A program made the translations under genes and the position numbers. From a virus, in the IMG/VR virus record IMGVR_UViG_3300042914_001088, positions 1 to 26,709 of that record: a stretch of DNA of 26,709 nt, one strand, 5' to 3'. The notes below the pieces were generated by a model. The model worked only from the letters and a program-made list of their open reading frames with translations, was not told where the DNA came from and ran no database searches. Of this stretch, positions 20,576 through 26,709 are shown in pieces. Position 1 is the first letter of the stretch, and each line of letters starts with the position of its first letter.

Positions 20576-23113
20576 TCACTGCATCTTTGCTTGTGACTTA
20601 TCCTGCTGAAGGATCTGGGAAAGGATATCGGCAGCCTTTAGTGCCTTGTCCTTTTCAATCCCCTGCTGTGTCTTGGCTAGATCCATGATTGCTTGAAGGG
20701 CAACAATAGCCTTCTTGTTGCTGCGATCTTTTTCCTTTTCATTGATTGCAGTACTTGTCTTGATGCCTTCCTTCATCATGTCAATCCGCATTGCAGTTTC
20801 CTTGAGATCAAGTTCCCTGTTACGCATTGCAGCATCAACGCTTTCCTTTGCTAGCTGGACCTGTACCTTGCCCTGCTCAATCTGGAGACGCTGTGCTTCT
20901 AGCTGGACCATTTGGGCTTCTGGAGTGTTTGTCTGCTGCATCTGAGCCATTGCAGCATTAGCTTGCATGACTTGCTGGGCAGCTTGAGCCATTACCATTT
21001 CGATGACTTGAGGATCATTTGCGTTGATCTGCCCAGTCTGCTGTGCAGCTTGCATCATCTGTCGAGCAACGCCATTGACTTGCTCTTGGTACTTCATGAC
21101 CATGTGTTCTTGGATGTTGGCCTGTAGGATTGGAGCTACACGCTGCATGATTGGACTTGCTCCATTCATTGGGTCCTGCAAGTACATCATCTTTGCTTGA
21201 ACGTGTGCGTCGTGGTTCTGACCAACAAATGCCCTGATTGGGAGACCCTTGACGGCAGCAGCAATATCCGAGACCGGATCAAGAGGAACCGGCTCCACCT
21301 TACGTGGCATGATCTTGTCCAGATTTGGAATGTTTGCTGCCTGTAGGATTGTCCTGTTAAGAACCTCCATATCAAACATGCCGGGTGGAGATGACTGTGC
21401 GAGGTTCATTGCCATCTGAGCCATCATCATCCTGTGTGCATTTGATGGAATGTTTGGATCAGATACTGGAACTACGTCAATCTTGCCATCAAAGTCAGAA
21501 CGGAAAATAACAAGTGTTCCGTCTGGAACATCCAAGCCACTCTCTTCCGGAAGATACTCGTAGTTGATGCGAGCTAGAAGCTTGAACTCTTCCTTTTGTG
21601 CCTTGTGCAGACGCTTGTGGATTGCGCTGAAGAACTTGCTTGAAGCCTCCAGTAGAGCCATCGTAGTACCAACAGGACCGTAGTTACCAGCTTCCGAGAT
21701 TACCTGTTCGGTCGTGTCGGCAAACTTCTGGGCTGCCGCACTGATAAACTGGAGCATCTGGAATAGTGTCTGTGAAGGCTCCTTGTACGGTAGTGGAATG
21801 ATCATCTTTGTCAGATCATTACCGACTGCCTCGACTTCCTTCCATTCACCGGGTGCAATAGGATTGTTGTCTCCTACAATACGGACACCTTTTGCCTTGA
21901 AACCGCCAGCTAGGTTTGCAAACTGACCAGCATCTACAAGACTACGCATTGCAGCAGTAGCCGTCAGCGTCATGTTTCCAAGGAAATGGATAAGACCTAA
22001 TCCATAGAATCCGAAACCCGGTACAAACTTGTAGTGCGTAAAGTAGATCTTCTTTTCCTTGCGCTTGTCATCTTTGTCATAGTTCCTGCGGATAGACAAG
22101 ACCTTCCTGCTTTCATCCTCTACCGTAATGATATACGGAAGTGGAACCATTTCGTTATGATTCTTTGGAATAAACTTCTTTGGTAGCTCCAGATAGCAGT
22201 GATGCTCTAGTACCGTGTACTGGGGATCCATGCTAAGGGATGGAGACATGCCCATGATCGAATCAATCTTCTGACCAATGGTTGTCTGCTTTGGCATTGG
22301 AGCATCAGTCAGGTTTACATCACGAAACCTACCGGATGAAACTGCTCTGATCATCTCTACTGGACTGTAGTAGATTACATGAGTGTAGCGATCTGCCCTA
22401 CGAAGATCAGTTGCATTGTAGGACACGTAGAACTGGTCAATAGGGACAAACTCTGAAACTGGCCTGTTAAGGTTCTCGTCAAAGTAGATCTTCTTGAATG
22501 CAGACCCAATAAGTGGCAGATGGAATAGCATCCGCTCAAACTCATCAAAGTATTCTGGCATGAGTTCAGTGATCTGGTAGTTCATGAACTCCTTGATGCG
22601 CTTGGCTTGGTTTTCACGCTCAACGCTAAACTCACCCAAAATCTGCGTCTTAATTGGACCAGCAGGAGGAAAGAGTTCCTGAGTAGCCTTTGACTGGAAC
22701 TTGACTGCTGACTCAATTAGGACAGGATGTACTGCCGTGCAAGCACCTTCAAATGGCTCTGATGTCTCCTCAAGCTTCAGACCGAGAAGATCAAAACCTC
22801 TCTCAAACATGCTTTCCCACTCAGCTCTTGACTGCTTGTCAGCTTCAAAGTGGTCAAATACCATGCTTGAGATTTCATTAAGTAGCTGATCATCCAGATC
22901 ATCAGCTAGGTTCCTGTAGAAATCCTCTTCGTCTTCCATTCCATTTGGGTCTTCATCCTCCATTTCAGAGGATTCAAATTCGACGGTAACTTCTCCGCTG
23001 ATTGGATCAACCTCAATGGAAGTCTCTGAACCGCTGAAATCAGTCTGCTCGATTTCAATCTTTGGTTCGGCAGTATCTTCCATCTTATCAAAAGGATTAC
23101 GCTCTACAGCCAT
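20576..23113 (-). CDS. Portal protein, P22-like
   Basis: The protein has 845 residues. An acidic disordered leader (about residues 1-65, rich in Glu and Asp) is followed by DFYRNLADDLDDQLLNEISS. Then comes the portal core: RAEWESMFERGFDLLGL, FEGACTAVHPVLIESAVKFQ, ATQELFPPAGPIKTQILGEF and FMNYQITELMPEYFDEFERM. This matches the P22-like portal family, whose dodecameric ring sits at the DNA entry vertex. The last 200 residues are Gln, Ala, Met and Lys-rich helix (AQQTGQINANDPQVIEMVMA onward), like the long C-terminal barrel of P22 portal. It follows the terminase after 80 bases and has only a weak ribosome binding site. The very acidic start is longer than in P22. Confidence 0.92.
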   Translation of the reverse strand: MAVERNPFDKMEDTAEPKIEIEQTDFSGSETSIEVDPISGEVTVEFESSEMEDEDPNGMEDEEDFYRNLADDLDDQLLNEISSMVFDHFEADKQSRAEWESMFERGFDLLGLKLEETSEPFEGACTAVHPVLIESAVKFQSKATQELFPPAGPIKTQILGEFSVERENQAKRIKEFMNYQITELMPEYFDEFERMLFHLPLIGSAFKKIYFDENLNRPVSEFVPIDQFYVSYNATDLRRADRYTHVIYYSPVEMIRAVSSGRFRDVNLTDAPMPKQTTIGQKIDSIMGMSPSLSMDPQYTVLEHHCYLELPKKFIPKNHNEMVPLPYIITVEDESRKVLSIRRNYDKDDKRKEKKIYFTHYKFVPGFGFYGLGLIHFLGNMTLTATAAMRSLVDAGQFANLAGGFKAKGVRIVGDNNPIAPGEWKEVEAVGNDLTKMIIPLPYKEPSQTLFQMLQFISAAAQKFADTTEQVISEAGNYGPVGTTMALLEASSKFFSAIHKRLHKAQKEEFKLLARINYEYLPEESGLDVPDGTLVIFRSDFDGKIDVVPVSDPNIPSNAHRMMMAQMAMNLAQSSPPGMFDMEVLNRTILQAANIPNLDKIMPRKVEPVPLDPVSDIAAAVKGLPIRAFVGQNHDAHVQAKMMYLQDPMNGASPIMQRVAPILQANIQEHMVMKYQEQVNGVARQMMQAAQQTGQINANDPQVIEMVMAQAAQQVMQANAAMAQMQQTNTPEAQMVQLEAQRLQIEQGKVQVQLAKESVDAAMRNRELDLKETAMRIDMMKEGIKTSTAINEKEKDRSNKKAIVALQAIMDLAKTQQGIEKDKALKAADILSQILQQDKSQAKMQ

Positions 23114-23147
23114 GTGTTCTTTCTTTCTTTCTATAAACAGTTATGTT

Positions 23148-23159
23148 GCACTTAAGTGC
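23148..23159. repeat. 12-bp perfect palindrome between terminase and portal genes
   Basis: GCACTTAAGTGC occupies the only sizeable gap between the two packaging genes. No U tract follows on either strand, so it is not an intrinsic terminator. It could be a protein-binding site or an RNA processing hairpin, or chance. Confidence 0.4.
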
Positions 23160-23193
23160 TTTAGGAAAGATTTTGTTTTAAATGAGAATAGCA

Positions 23194-24963
23194 TCAAACA
23201 CGCCAGTACGCAACTCGCTTGGTCTTTCGACGATCCTCATCATCAAGCCACTTCTTGTCTTCTGGATGAAGAAGACGCCAGCTTTCCTTTACGTAGTGCA
23301 CTGCCATTATGCATGCATCAACTTGGTCATCGTGCTGTGCGTATGGAAATCCAATCAATTCATCAAACAAGTCATTTGACCAACTACGATCTTTTGGCAG
23401 CCACACACGCCTTGACTCAAACATTGGCGATGCGGAGTAGACACGAGATACCTTGTCTTTGTCTGGTGTGTATTCCAGTACTGGCAGTCCAGACTTTCTC
23501 ATGTCTTGAATCAGAGATTGACCACTGGCCTTCTTTTCGACAATGCAGATATCGGGTCTATGCTTCCTGTACTCTTGAGACGCAATCCTACGAAGTTCAG
23601 GATACTCGTATCTACCCTTCATGTTGCCCAATAGGATCAAGTTTGACGTTACCGTCTCTACACCATTCAATTCATTTGTGTCAATGTTGTTGAAGATGCC
23701 CCATGTCTGGATAACGCTGTAGTCTGCCGTCGTCCTTGTAGAAAATGCAGTGTCGTAGGTCTGGATGATGAAGTCACATCGTGGTGGTTCATGACCCTCC
23801 CACCAAGTAACCCAGTTCTTCTTGATGATGCCGCCTTCGTCCGGCATCGGGTTCTGCATGTAAAGGCTTTCCCAGTACCTACTACCGTTGGTTGCACGGA
23901 TCTCCTGCTCGTCCAATGCCAGTACTTCATCCGGCTTCCACTCTGGAAAGTAGCTTGAACCCTCCGGAAGATCCAGCAATTTGGCCGAGTGCCTGTCCAG
24001 CCACGCTGGAATACGGATGACATCCCACCTTTTGGAAAATGGTATATCCATCTTTTCTTCCTGCCGTAGAAGCCACCCACAGAGGTCATCGTGGTGGTAT
24101 CTGGTGTTGATGATGATGATTGACCCATTGGGCATCAGACGAGTACGCAAGCCACTAGGCCACCATTCCTTGATGTACTTACGACCAGCCGAAGAAATGG
24201 CATCTTCTTCTGACATGGCATCGTCCAATATGGCGATATGTGCGCCTCTACCCGCGATCTGGCTTCGGACACCAGCAGCGTAGTAGGATCCATTCTTGTT
24301 TGTCATCCACTTGCCGGATGCTCGTACGTCCTGCCTTAGCTGGACACCATTGAAGACAGTCGTAAACTCTGGCATATCGACAATATCACGGACAGACCGG
24401 CCAAAATCACTTGCCAACTGGTCCGAGTGGCTGATTGTCATGATTTCGTGCTTCGGATTCCTGCCTATGTACCACGAAGGGAACAACTTTGAGCAGATTA
24501 CCGACTTGCTTGAGCGTGGTGGAAGGAAGACCATCAACCTCTTGATCTTTCCATCTACCACCATCTGCAACTTCTGGGCAATGACCTCAATGTGACGCCC
24601 CATCTTGAACCCGTCAACCACTTTTGGAGCCATCATCCGGATGTAGGTCAGAAAATCCCTGTTTGCCCTCCTGCTTGCTATGACCCTCAAGGAGCGTTGA
24701 ATGGTCTCGTAGGCTAGCTGGATATCAGCAGGAACCTCTTCGACGCTCTGAGGGGCCTTTTCTGGCGTTTTAGAGGCTATTGACGGAGCCGACACACCAC
24801 CAACTGGACGTTGAAGCCTTTCCGAAGCCTCCAAAAGCAGTTCTTCCACTGTCTTTCTGATCTTCTTAGGTCTTCCACGACCCCTTTTAGGGACAATTGG
24901 TACTACATCTTGCTTATTTTCTTCTTGATTGTCCTTATTACCACCATCTGTAGTGTCGTTCAT
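23194..24963 (-). CDS. terL: Terminase large subunit
   Basis: The protein has 589 residues. It is the ATP-driven packaging motor and nuclease. The ATPase has a Walker A-like loop FLPPRSSKSV at residues 146-155, where the usual G before KS is Ser, and a Walker B site AILDDAMSEEDA at 244-255. A coupling motif NTRYHHDDL is at 286-294. The RNase H-like nuclease has YDTAFSTRTTADYSV (403-417), VEKKASG (475-481) and HDDQVDA (544-550). The N-terminal 80 residues form an extension with PKRGRGRPKKIRK (25-37), which fits an AT-hook. No small terminase gene is recognised nearby. The ribosome site AAAGGG is 13 bases from the ATG. A divergent regulatory region lies directly upstream. Confidence 0.95.
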   Translation of the reverse strand: MNDTTDGGNKDNQEENKQDVVPIVPKRGRGRPKKIRKTVEELLLEASERLQRPVGGVSAPSIASKTPEKAPQSVEEVPADIQLAYETIQRSLRVIASRRANRDFLTYIRMMAPKVVDGFKMGRHIEVIAQKLQMVVDGKIKRLMVFLPPRSSKSVICSKLFPSWYIGRNPKHEIMTISHSDQLASDFGRSVRDIVDMPEFTTVFNGVQLRQDVRASGKWMTNKNGSYYAAGVRSQIAGRGAHIAILDDAMSEEDAISSAGRKYIKEWWPSGLRTRLMPNGSIIIINTRYHHDDLCGWLLRQEEKMDIPFSKRWDVIRIPAWLDRHSAKLLDLPEGSSYFPEWKPDEVLALDEQEIRATNGSRYWESLYMQNPMPDEGGIIKKNWVTWWEGHEPPRCDFIIQTYDTAFSTRTTADYSVIQTWGIFNNIDTNELNGVETVTSNLILLGNMKGRYEYPELRRIASQEYRKHRPDICIVEKKASGQSLIQDMRKSGLPVLEYTPDKDKVSRVYSASPMFESRRVWLPKDRSWSNDLFDELIGFPYAQHDDQVDACIMAVHYVKESWRLLHPEDKKWLDDEDRRKTKRVAYWRV

Positions 24964-25002
24964 GTACTTTTAAAGCCCTTTCAATACTTAGGTTCTCTTA
25001 AA

Positions 25003-25031
25003 ATTTTAACAAAAGCCCTTTACAAAGACAA
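25003..25031 (-). promoter_or_regulatory. Candidate sigma-70 promoter for the late gene cluster
   Basis: On the minus strand TTGTCT (25031-25026) is followed after 17 bases by TAAAAT (25008-25003), 4/6 and 5/6 matches to consensus. Transcription would start near 24996, giving a leader of about 33 bases before the terminase ATG. It overlaps the divergent promoter at 25019-25047. Prediction from sequence only. Confidence 0.5.
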
Positions 25032-25047
25032 GAAGATATGGTACACT
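25019..25047 (+). promoter_or_regulatory. Candidate divergent sigma-70 promoter (extended -10)
   Basis: TTTACA (25019-25024) is followed after 17 bases by TACACT (25042-25047), with TGG directly before it as in extended -10 promoters; matches are 5/6 and 4/6. Transcription would begin near 25054 and run rightward to the terminator at 25248-25282. It shares sequence with the leftward promoter, so the two may compete for polymerase. Confidence 0.5.
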
Positions 25048-25100
25048 AACGCTCTAGATAGGACGATGGAGATCTATATAGGGTCTCTATAGTAGTTCTT

Positions 25101-25163
25101 AGAGATATCTCTTATAGTTTATCTTTTAAAGATATACTATTAGAAGATTATCCTTTAAAGATA
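25101..25163. repeat. AT-rich palindromes and direct repeats, possible operator cluster
   Basis: A 12-bp perfect palindrome stands at 25101-25112. The near-palindromic units at 25121-25136 (core CTTTTAAAG) and 25150-25163 (core CCTTTAAAG) follow at 29-bp spacing. AGAAGATAT-like copies occur at 25031 and near 25170. Spacing near three helical turns fits binding of a repressor or activator beside the divergent promoters. Confidence 0.4.
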
Positions 25164-25247
25164 CATATAAGAAGATATACAAAGAGATGGTTTGTCAAGA
25201 TCTATTGAGTATTAGCAAGCCTTGTTTTTGAAAATATTTTGGTAGGT

Positions 25248-25282
25248 GGCCCTTTTGTGTTTTAAGACAAGGGGGCCTTTTT
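25248..25282 (+). terminator. Intrinsic terminator, rightward
   Basis: An 11-bp stem (25248-25258 with 25067+200 to 25277, that is 25267-25277, two G-U pairs) encloses an 8-base loop and is followed by five T residues at 25278-25282. On the minus strand no U tract follows, so it acts on rightward transcripts. It ends the AT-rich regulatory stretch. Confidence 0.85.
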
Positions 25283-25468
25283 CATTTTCAGCATTGTCAA
25301 GCCCTGTTTTTTACTCTGTGTGGGTGGGTGGGGTATTATATATTTGCAAGCTGCGGTTGTCTTTGGGGTGGGGCCTCACGCGCCCTGCGCTGGATCCCTC
25401 GCAACCGAATCGGGGCAATTTAGTCCTAAATAAACCTGAGATTGCATCCATTTTGTATGTGCTTTCCA

Positions 25469-25484
25469 TGTTACACGTGGAACA
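25469..25484. promoter_or_regulatory. parS: parS-like site (ParB-binding consensus)
   Basis: TGTTACACGTGGAACA agrees with the chromosomal parS consensus TGTTTCACGTGAAACA at 14 of 16 positions and is a near-perfect palindrome around CACGTG. parS sites load ParB for segregation of chromosomes near the origin and of plasmids. No parA or parB gene is inside the window. Confidence 0.6.
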
Positions 25485-25513
25485 AAACGTGACCATTCGC
25501 GCCTTGTGGTTAT

Positions 25514-25550
25514 TGTGTCTTTCCTGCCACACGTGTGTCTTTCCTGCCAC
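25514..25550. repeat. Tandem 17-bp direct repeat, 20-bp period
   Basis: TGTGTCTTTCCTGCCAC occurs at 25514-25530 and again at 25534-25550. Its last part, CCTGCCAC, appears once more at 25609-25616 and as CCCGCCAC at 25581-25588. Confidence 0.8.
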
Positions 25551-25559
25551 CCTGCCCGT

Positions 25560-25607
25560 GTTGCATAAATGTCACGCATCCCCGCCACAGTGTTGCAAGA
25601 ATGTCAC
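25560..25607. repeat. Direct repeat GTTGCAnnAATGTCAC, 32-bp period
   Basis: The 16-base pattern is found at 25560-25575 and 25592-25607 with two internal changes. Together with the preceding tandem repeat it makes an iteron-like cluster. Confidence 0.7.
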
Positions 25608-25711
25608 ACCTGCCACGCTTGCAGGGATGCACATATGCGCATACCTTTATATGTGAGCGTTTTCAATGGGTTAGCATACAACGCAATTTTATTACCTAAA
25701 CGCGCAACATA

Positions 25712-25739
25712 ATTGCGTGAAAATGGTTTTTCGCGCAAT
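25712..25739. repeat. 12-bp stem-loop with CGCAA repeats
   Basis: Bases 25712-25723 pair with 25728-25739 (one G-T pair) around a TGGT loop. The arms belong to a series of CGCAA elements at 25682, 25703, 25734 and, inverted, 25713-25717, spaced about 21 and 31 bases. Related 15-mers CGCAATTTTATTACC (25682-25696) and CGCAATAAAATTACC (25734-25748) stand 52 bases apart. No U tract follows, so termination is not indicated. Confidence 0.6.
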
Positions 25740-25756
25740 AAAATTACCAGTCACGC

Positions 25757-25809
25757 TGCACCGCACAATAATGCTGCGGTGCAACAATCGTGCACTTTGC
25801 TGCACCGCA
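25757..25809. promoter_or_regulatory. TGCACCGCA inverted and direct repeats, possible enhancer-binding sites
   Basis: TGCACCGCA at 25757-25765 is inverted at 25775-25783 and repeated directly at 25801-25809. The TGCACC...GGTGCA pair resembles the half-sites of NtrC-type activators, but the gap is 15 rather than 5 bases, one extra helical turn. The elements lie about 190-240 bases upstream of the predicted sigma-54 start, a usual enhancer distance. Confidence 0.45.
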
Positions 25810-25967
25810 ATATGTTTCAATGGTGCCTATTTATGCAGCAGAAATTGTTCAACGATATCAATGGGTTAACCCCTATTTGCCTATTTCATGGGCATTGTGC
25901 GCTGCATTTTTAGGCAATCCCGAATCTTGTGCGATGCAACAATCGTGGAATTTCAATGGGTTAGCAC

Positions 25968-25984
25968 TTGGCACGGTTCCTGCT
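25968..25984 (+). promoter_or_regulatory. Sigma-54-type (-24/-12) promoter
   Basis: TTGGCACGGTTCCTGCT has the invariant GG (25970-25971) and GC (25982-25983) separated by exactly 10 bases, plus the full TTGGCAC block of the -24 region. Transcription would begin near 25995, about 60 bases before the ATG of the GC-rich gene. Confidence 0.7.
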
Positions 25985-26054
25985 ATATAGAGGGGGCGGG
26001 GGACGTCCCCTGCCCGCGCCTCGCGCGGATCCCACTAGTGAGAAAGAGGCTCCC

Positions 26055-26618
26055 ATGCCGAAGTCCCCCAAGGCCGTCGCGTCCGTCATCGACGTGAACC
26101 AGAACCCCCTTTTCGCCGAGGCGATCAATCTTCAATCGCGCCTCGCGGTGCTGTCGGAAGAGGCGGCGACCGTGCGCGGTCTCCGCAATGACGCGGAGTT
26201 CCGGCAGTACCTTCTCGCCGCGCTCGCCGCGGTCGCCATGGGCATCAAGCCGCGCAGCAAGGGAAGCGTCGCGATGCGCGAGGCGATGATCGCGGCCGGT
26301 CGCACGAAGCGCAACGCCGAGACGCTGGTCGAGACGACCCTGAACAAGCGCGTCGCGGAACTGGCGCGCGCGGCTTCGGGGATGGATGATCCCGTCGCGG
26401 CGCTGGTCGCTTCCTTCGCGGAACTGGAAATCGATAGCGTGTCGAGCCTCAAGCGCTGGCTTGCGCCGGCCGTCGACAAGGTCGACCGGTTGATGGAAAC
26501 CGTCGGCAAGCTTTCCGATGACGACGCGGACACGTTCGCGGTCTACATCGCGAAGTGGCTGGCCGACAGGGACGCGGCGGTCGACGCGGACGCGGACGCG
26601 GACGACATCGCGGCGTGA
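26055..26618 (+). CDS. GC-rich gene of unknown function, monocistronic
   Basis: The product has 187 residues from ATG 26055, chosen because AGAGG stands about seven bases upstream; the frame stays open farther left but has no better start. The protein is helical with Ala and charged residues: LFAEAINLQSRLAVLSEEAA, AEFRQYLLAALAAVAMGIKP, then AMREAMIAAGRTKRNAETLV and VSSLKRWLAPAVDKVDRLME. It ends in an acidic tail of D-A repeats. No signal peptide, membrane helix, enzyme motif or family was recognised. Codon use is strongly GC at third positions, unlike the phage genes, and the strand is opposite. It has its own promoter and terminator, so it is a complete single-gene unit. Its origin is probably a high-GC alphaproteobacterial or related replicon. 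Confidence 0.75.
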   Translation: MPKSPKAVASVIDVNQNPLFAEAINLQSRLAVLSEEAATVRGLRNDAEFRQYLLAALAAVAMGIKPRSKGSVAMREAMIAAGRTKRNAETLVETTLNKRVAELARAASGMDDPVAALVASFAELEIDSVSSLKRWLAPAVDKVDRLMETVGKLSDDDADTFAVYIAKWLADRDAAVDADADADDIAA

Positions 26619-26632
26619 CACGGACAAGCGGC

Positions 26633-26678
26633 GGGGCGGCGGCGCGCGAAAGCGCCGTCGCTCCCCGTTTGTTTTTTT
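26633..26678 (+). terminator. Intrinsic terminator of the GC-rich gene
   Basis: A 13-bp continuous stem (26633-26645 with 26652-26664, two G-T pairs) closes a GCGAAA loop and is followed by T-rich sequence to 26678. It starts 15 bases after the TGA of the gene. Confidence 0.92.
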
Positions 26679-26703
26679 CGCTTTAGCTATCACGGCTAAG
26701 GCG
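26679..26703. repeat. Second stem-loop at the window edge
   Basis: Bases 26679-26687 pair with 26695-26703 (one G-T pair) around a 7-base loop. It directly follows the terminator's T tract and has no T tract of its own before the window ends. Its role is unknown. Confidence 0.5.
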
Positions 26704-26709
26704 AAGGCG

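Larger units (their letters stand above)
25054..25282 (+). ncRNA. Possible non-coding RNA between divergent promoter and terminator
   Basis: A promoter candidate and a strong terminator frame about 230 bases with no credible coding frame; only an 8-codon frame (25066-25092) is visible. The interval is very AT-rich and holds self-complementary stretches: AGAGATATCTCT at 25101-25112, and near-palindromes at 25121-25136 and 25150-25163 that are also direct repeats of each other, 29 bases apart. It could be a regulatory RNA or an operator-rich leader. No known family was recognised. Confidence 0.3.
25661..25966. repeat. Dispersed repeat TTTCAATGGGTTAGCA
   Basis: Exact 16-base copies lie at 25661-25676 and 25951-25966. 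Partial copies lie at 25815-25824 (TTTCAATGGT) and 25856-25870 (TATCAATGGGTTAAC). The last exact copy abuts the sigma-54-type promoter, so the element may be part of its control region. A 13-base repeat TGCAACAATCGTG occurs at 25780-25792 and 25935-25947. Confidence 0.75.
25320..25967. other. Intergenic region rich in short repeats, no convincing gene
   Basis: No open frame here has a ribosome site, composition or motif that supports a protein. The stretch instead holds an ATTTAG-TC-CTAAAT inverted repeat (25418-25431), a parS-like site, tandem and spaced direct repeats, a long hairpin and several TGCACC/GGTGCA elements, listed separately. Base composition is intermediate and changes toward the GC-rich gene on the right. 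Such density of protein-binding-type repeats fits a replication/partition or regulatory region of a chromosome, plasmid or phage-plasmid. Confidence 0.6.

Noticed and set aside
25066-25092. 8-codon leader-type frame after the rightward promoter
   Set aside because: A weak AGGAC precedes it, but nothing regulated follows in the transcript before the terminator, and so short a frame is expected by chance.
25380-25440. tRNA-like stem near the GGGGCC / CGGGGC stretch
   Set aside because: No acceptor stem, anticodon arm or TTCGA loop can be fitted on either strand.
25514-25616. Possible CRISPR array from CCTGCCAC repeats
   Set aside because: Repeats are only 8-17 bases, spacing is irregular (20, 38, 28) and there are no spacers of constant length or cas genes.
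25246-25656. Plus-strand frame of 136 codons in the intergenic region
   Set aside because: It begins inside the terminator hairpin, has no ribosome site, is Cys/Leu-rich without domain, and covers the parS-like site and repeats.
26025-26040. GGATCC followed by ACTAGT, resembling a vector polylinker
   Set aside because: One extra base separates the sites and no other polylinker or vector sequence surrounds them, so chance is more likely.
25983-26693. Minus-strand frame of 236 codons opposite the GC-rich gene
   Set aside because: Arg/Asp-rich mirror frame typical for GC-rich DNA; it runs through the terminator and promoter region, while the plus-strand gene has matching signals.

Overview
The window is dominated by the late (packaging, head, tail) region of a tailed, probably short-tailed (podovirus-type) bacteriophage. 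Every gene from the left edge to 24963 lies on the minus strand, tightly packed with one-base overlaps, ATGA junctions or gaps of a few bases, and in a typical late order when read right to left. Base composition here is moderately AT-rich. The large terminase, a P22-type portal, a gpT-like capsid and P22 gp4/gp10-like tail-hub proteins point to an uncultured environmental phage of the kind common in aquatic metagenomes. That assignment rests on family recognition, not on a database search.

Read in transcription order (right to left): a large terminase (23194-24963) and portal (20576-23113) follow a candidate promoter at 25003-25031. Then come a small acidic protein, a GroES-like co-chaperonin (19880-20299), a coiled-coil scaffold candidate (18675-19772), an accessory head protein, a decoration-like protein and the major capsid protein (16521-17456). 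A clear intrinsic terminator (16455-16495) follows the capsid gene. Beyond it are a small beta-rich protein, an adaptor-like protein (15402-16058), six small basic proteins (13381-15387), a gp4-like head-tail adaptor, a CxxC protein, two related tail fibres, a LamG/SPRY-type fibre, two small membrane proteins (holin candidates), a chaperone-like protein, a gp10-like tail hub (3615-5483), a jelly-roll-type protein, a possible internal virion protein, an acetyltransferase-fold-like protein and a truncated gene. No small terminase, endolysin, integrase, replication gene or tRNA was recognised.

Right of 24963 the character changes. From 24964 to about 25300 is an AT-rich regulatory stretch. It has overlapping divergent promoter candidates and a rightward intrinsic terminator (25248-25282), which together frame a possible non-coding RNA of about 230 nt. 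From about 25320 to 25967 there is no convincing gene, but many direct and inverted repeats and a 16-bp site matching the ParB-binding parS consensus (25469-25484). A sigma-54-type -24/-12 promoter (25968-25984) then leads into a GC-rich plus-strand gene (26055-26618) of unknown function, closed by a strong intrinsic terminator (26633-26678). This last part looks like alphaproteobacterial chromosome or plasmid DNA rather than phage DNA. The window could therefore cross a phage/host or phage/plasmid boundary, a phage-plasmid, or an assembly join.
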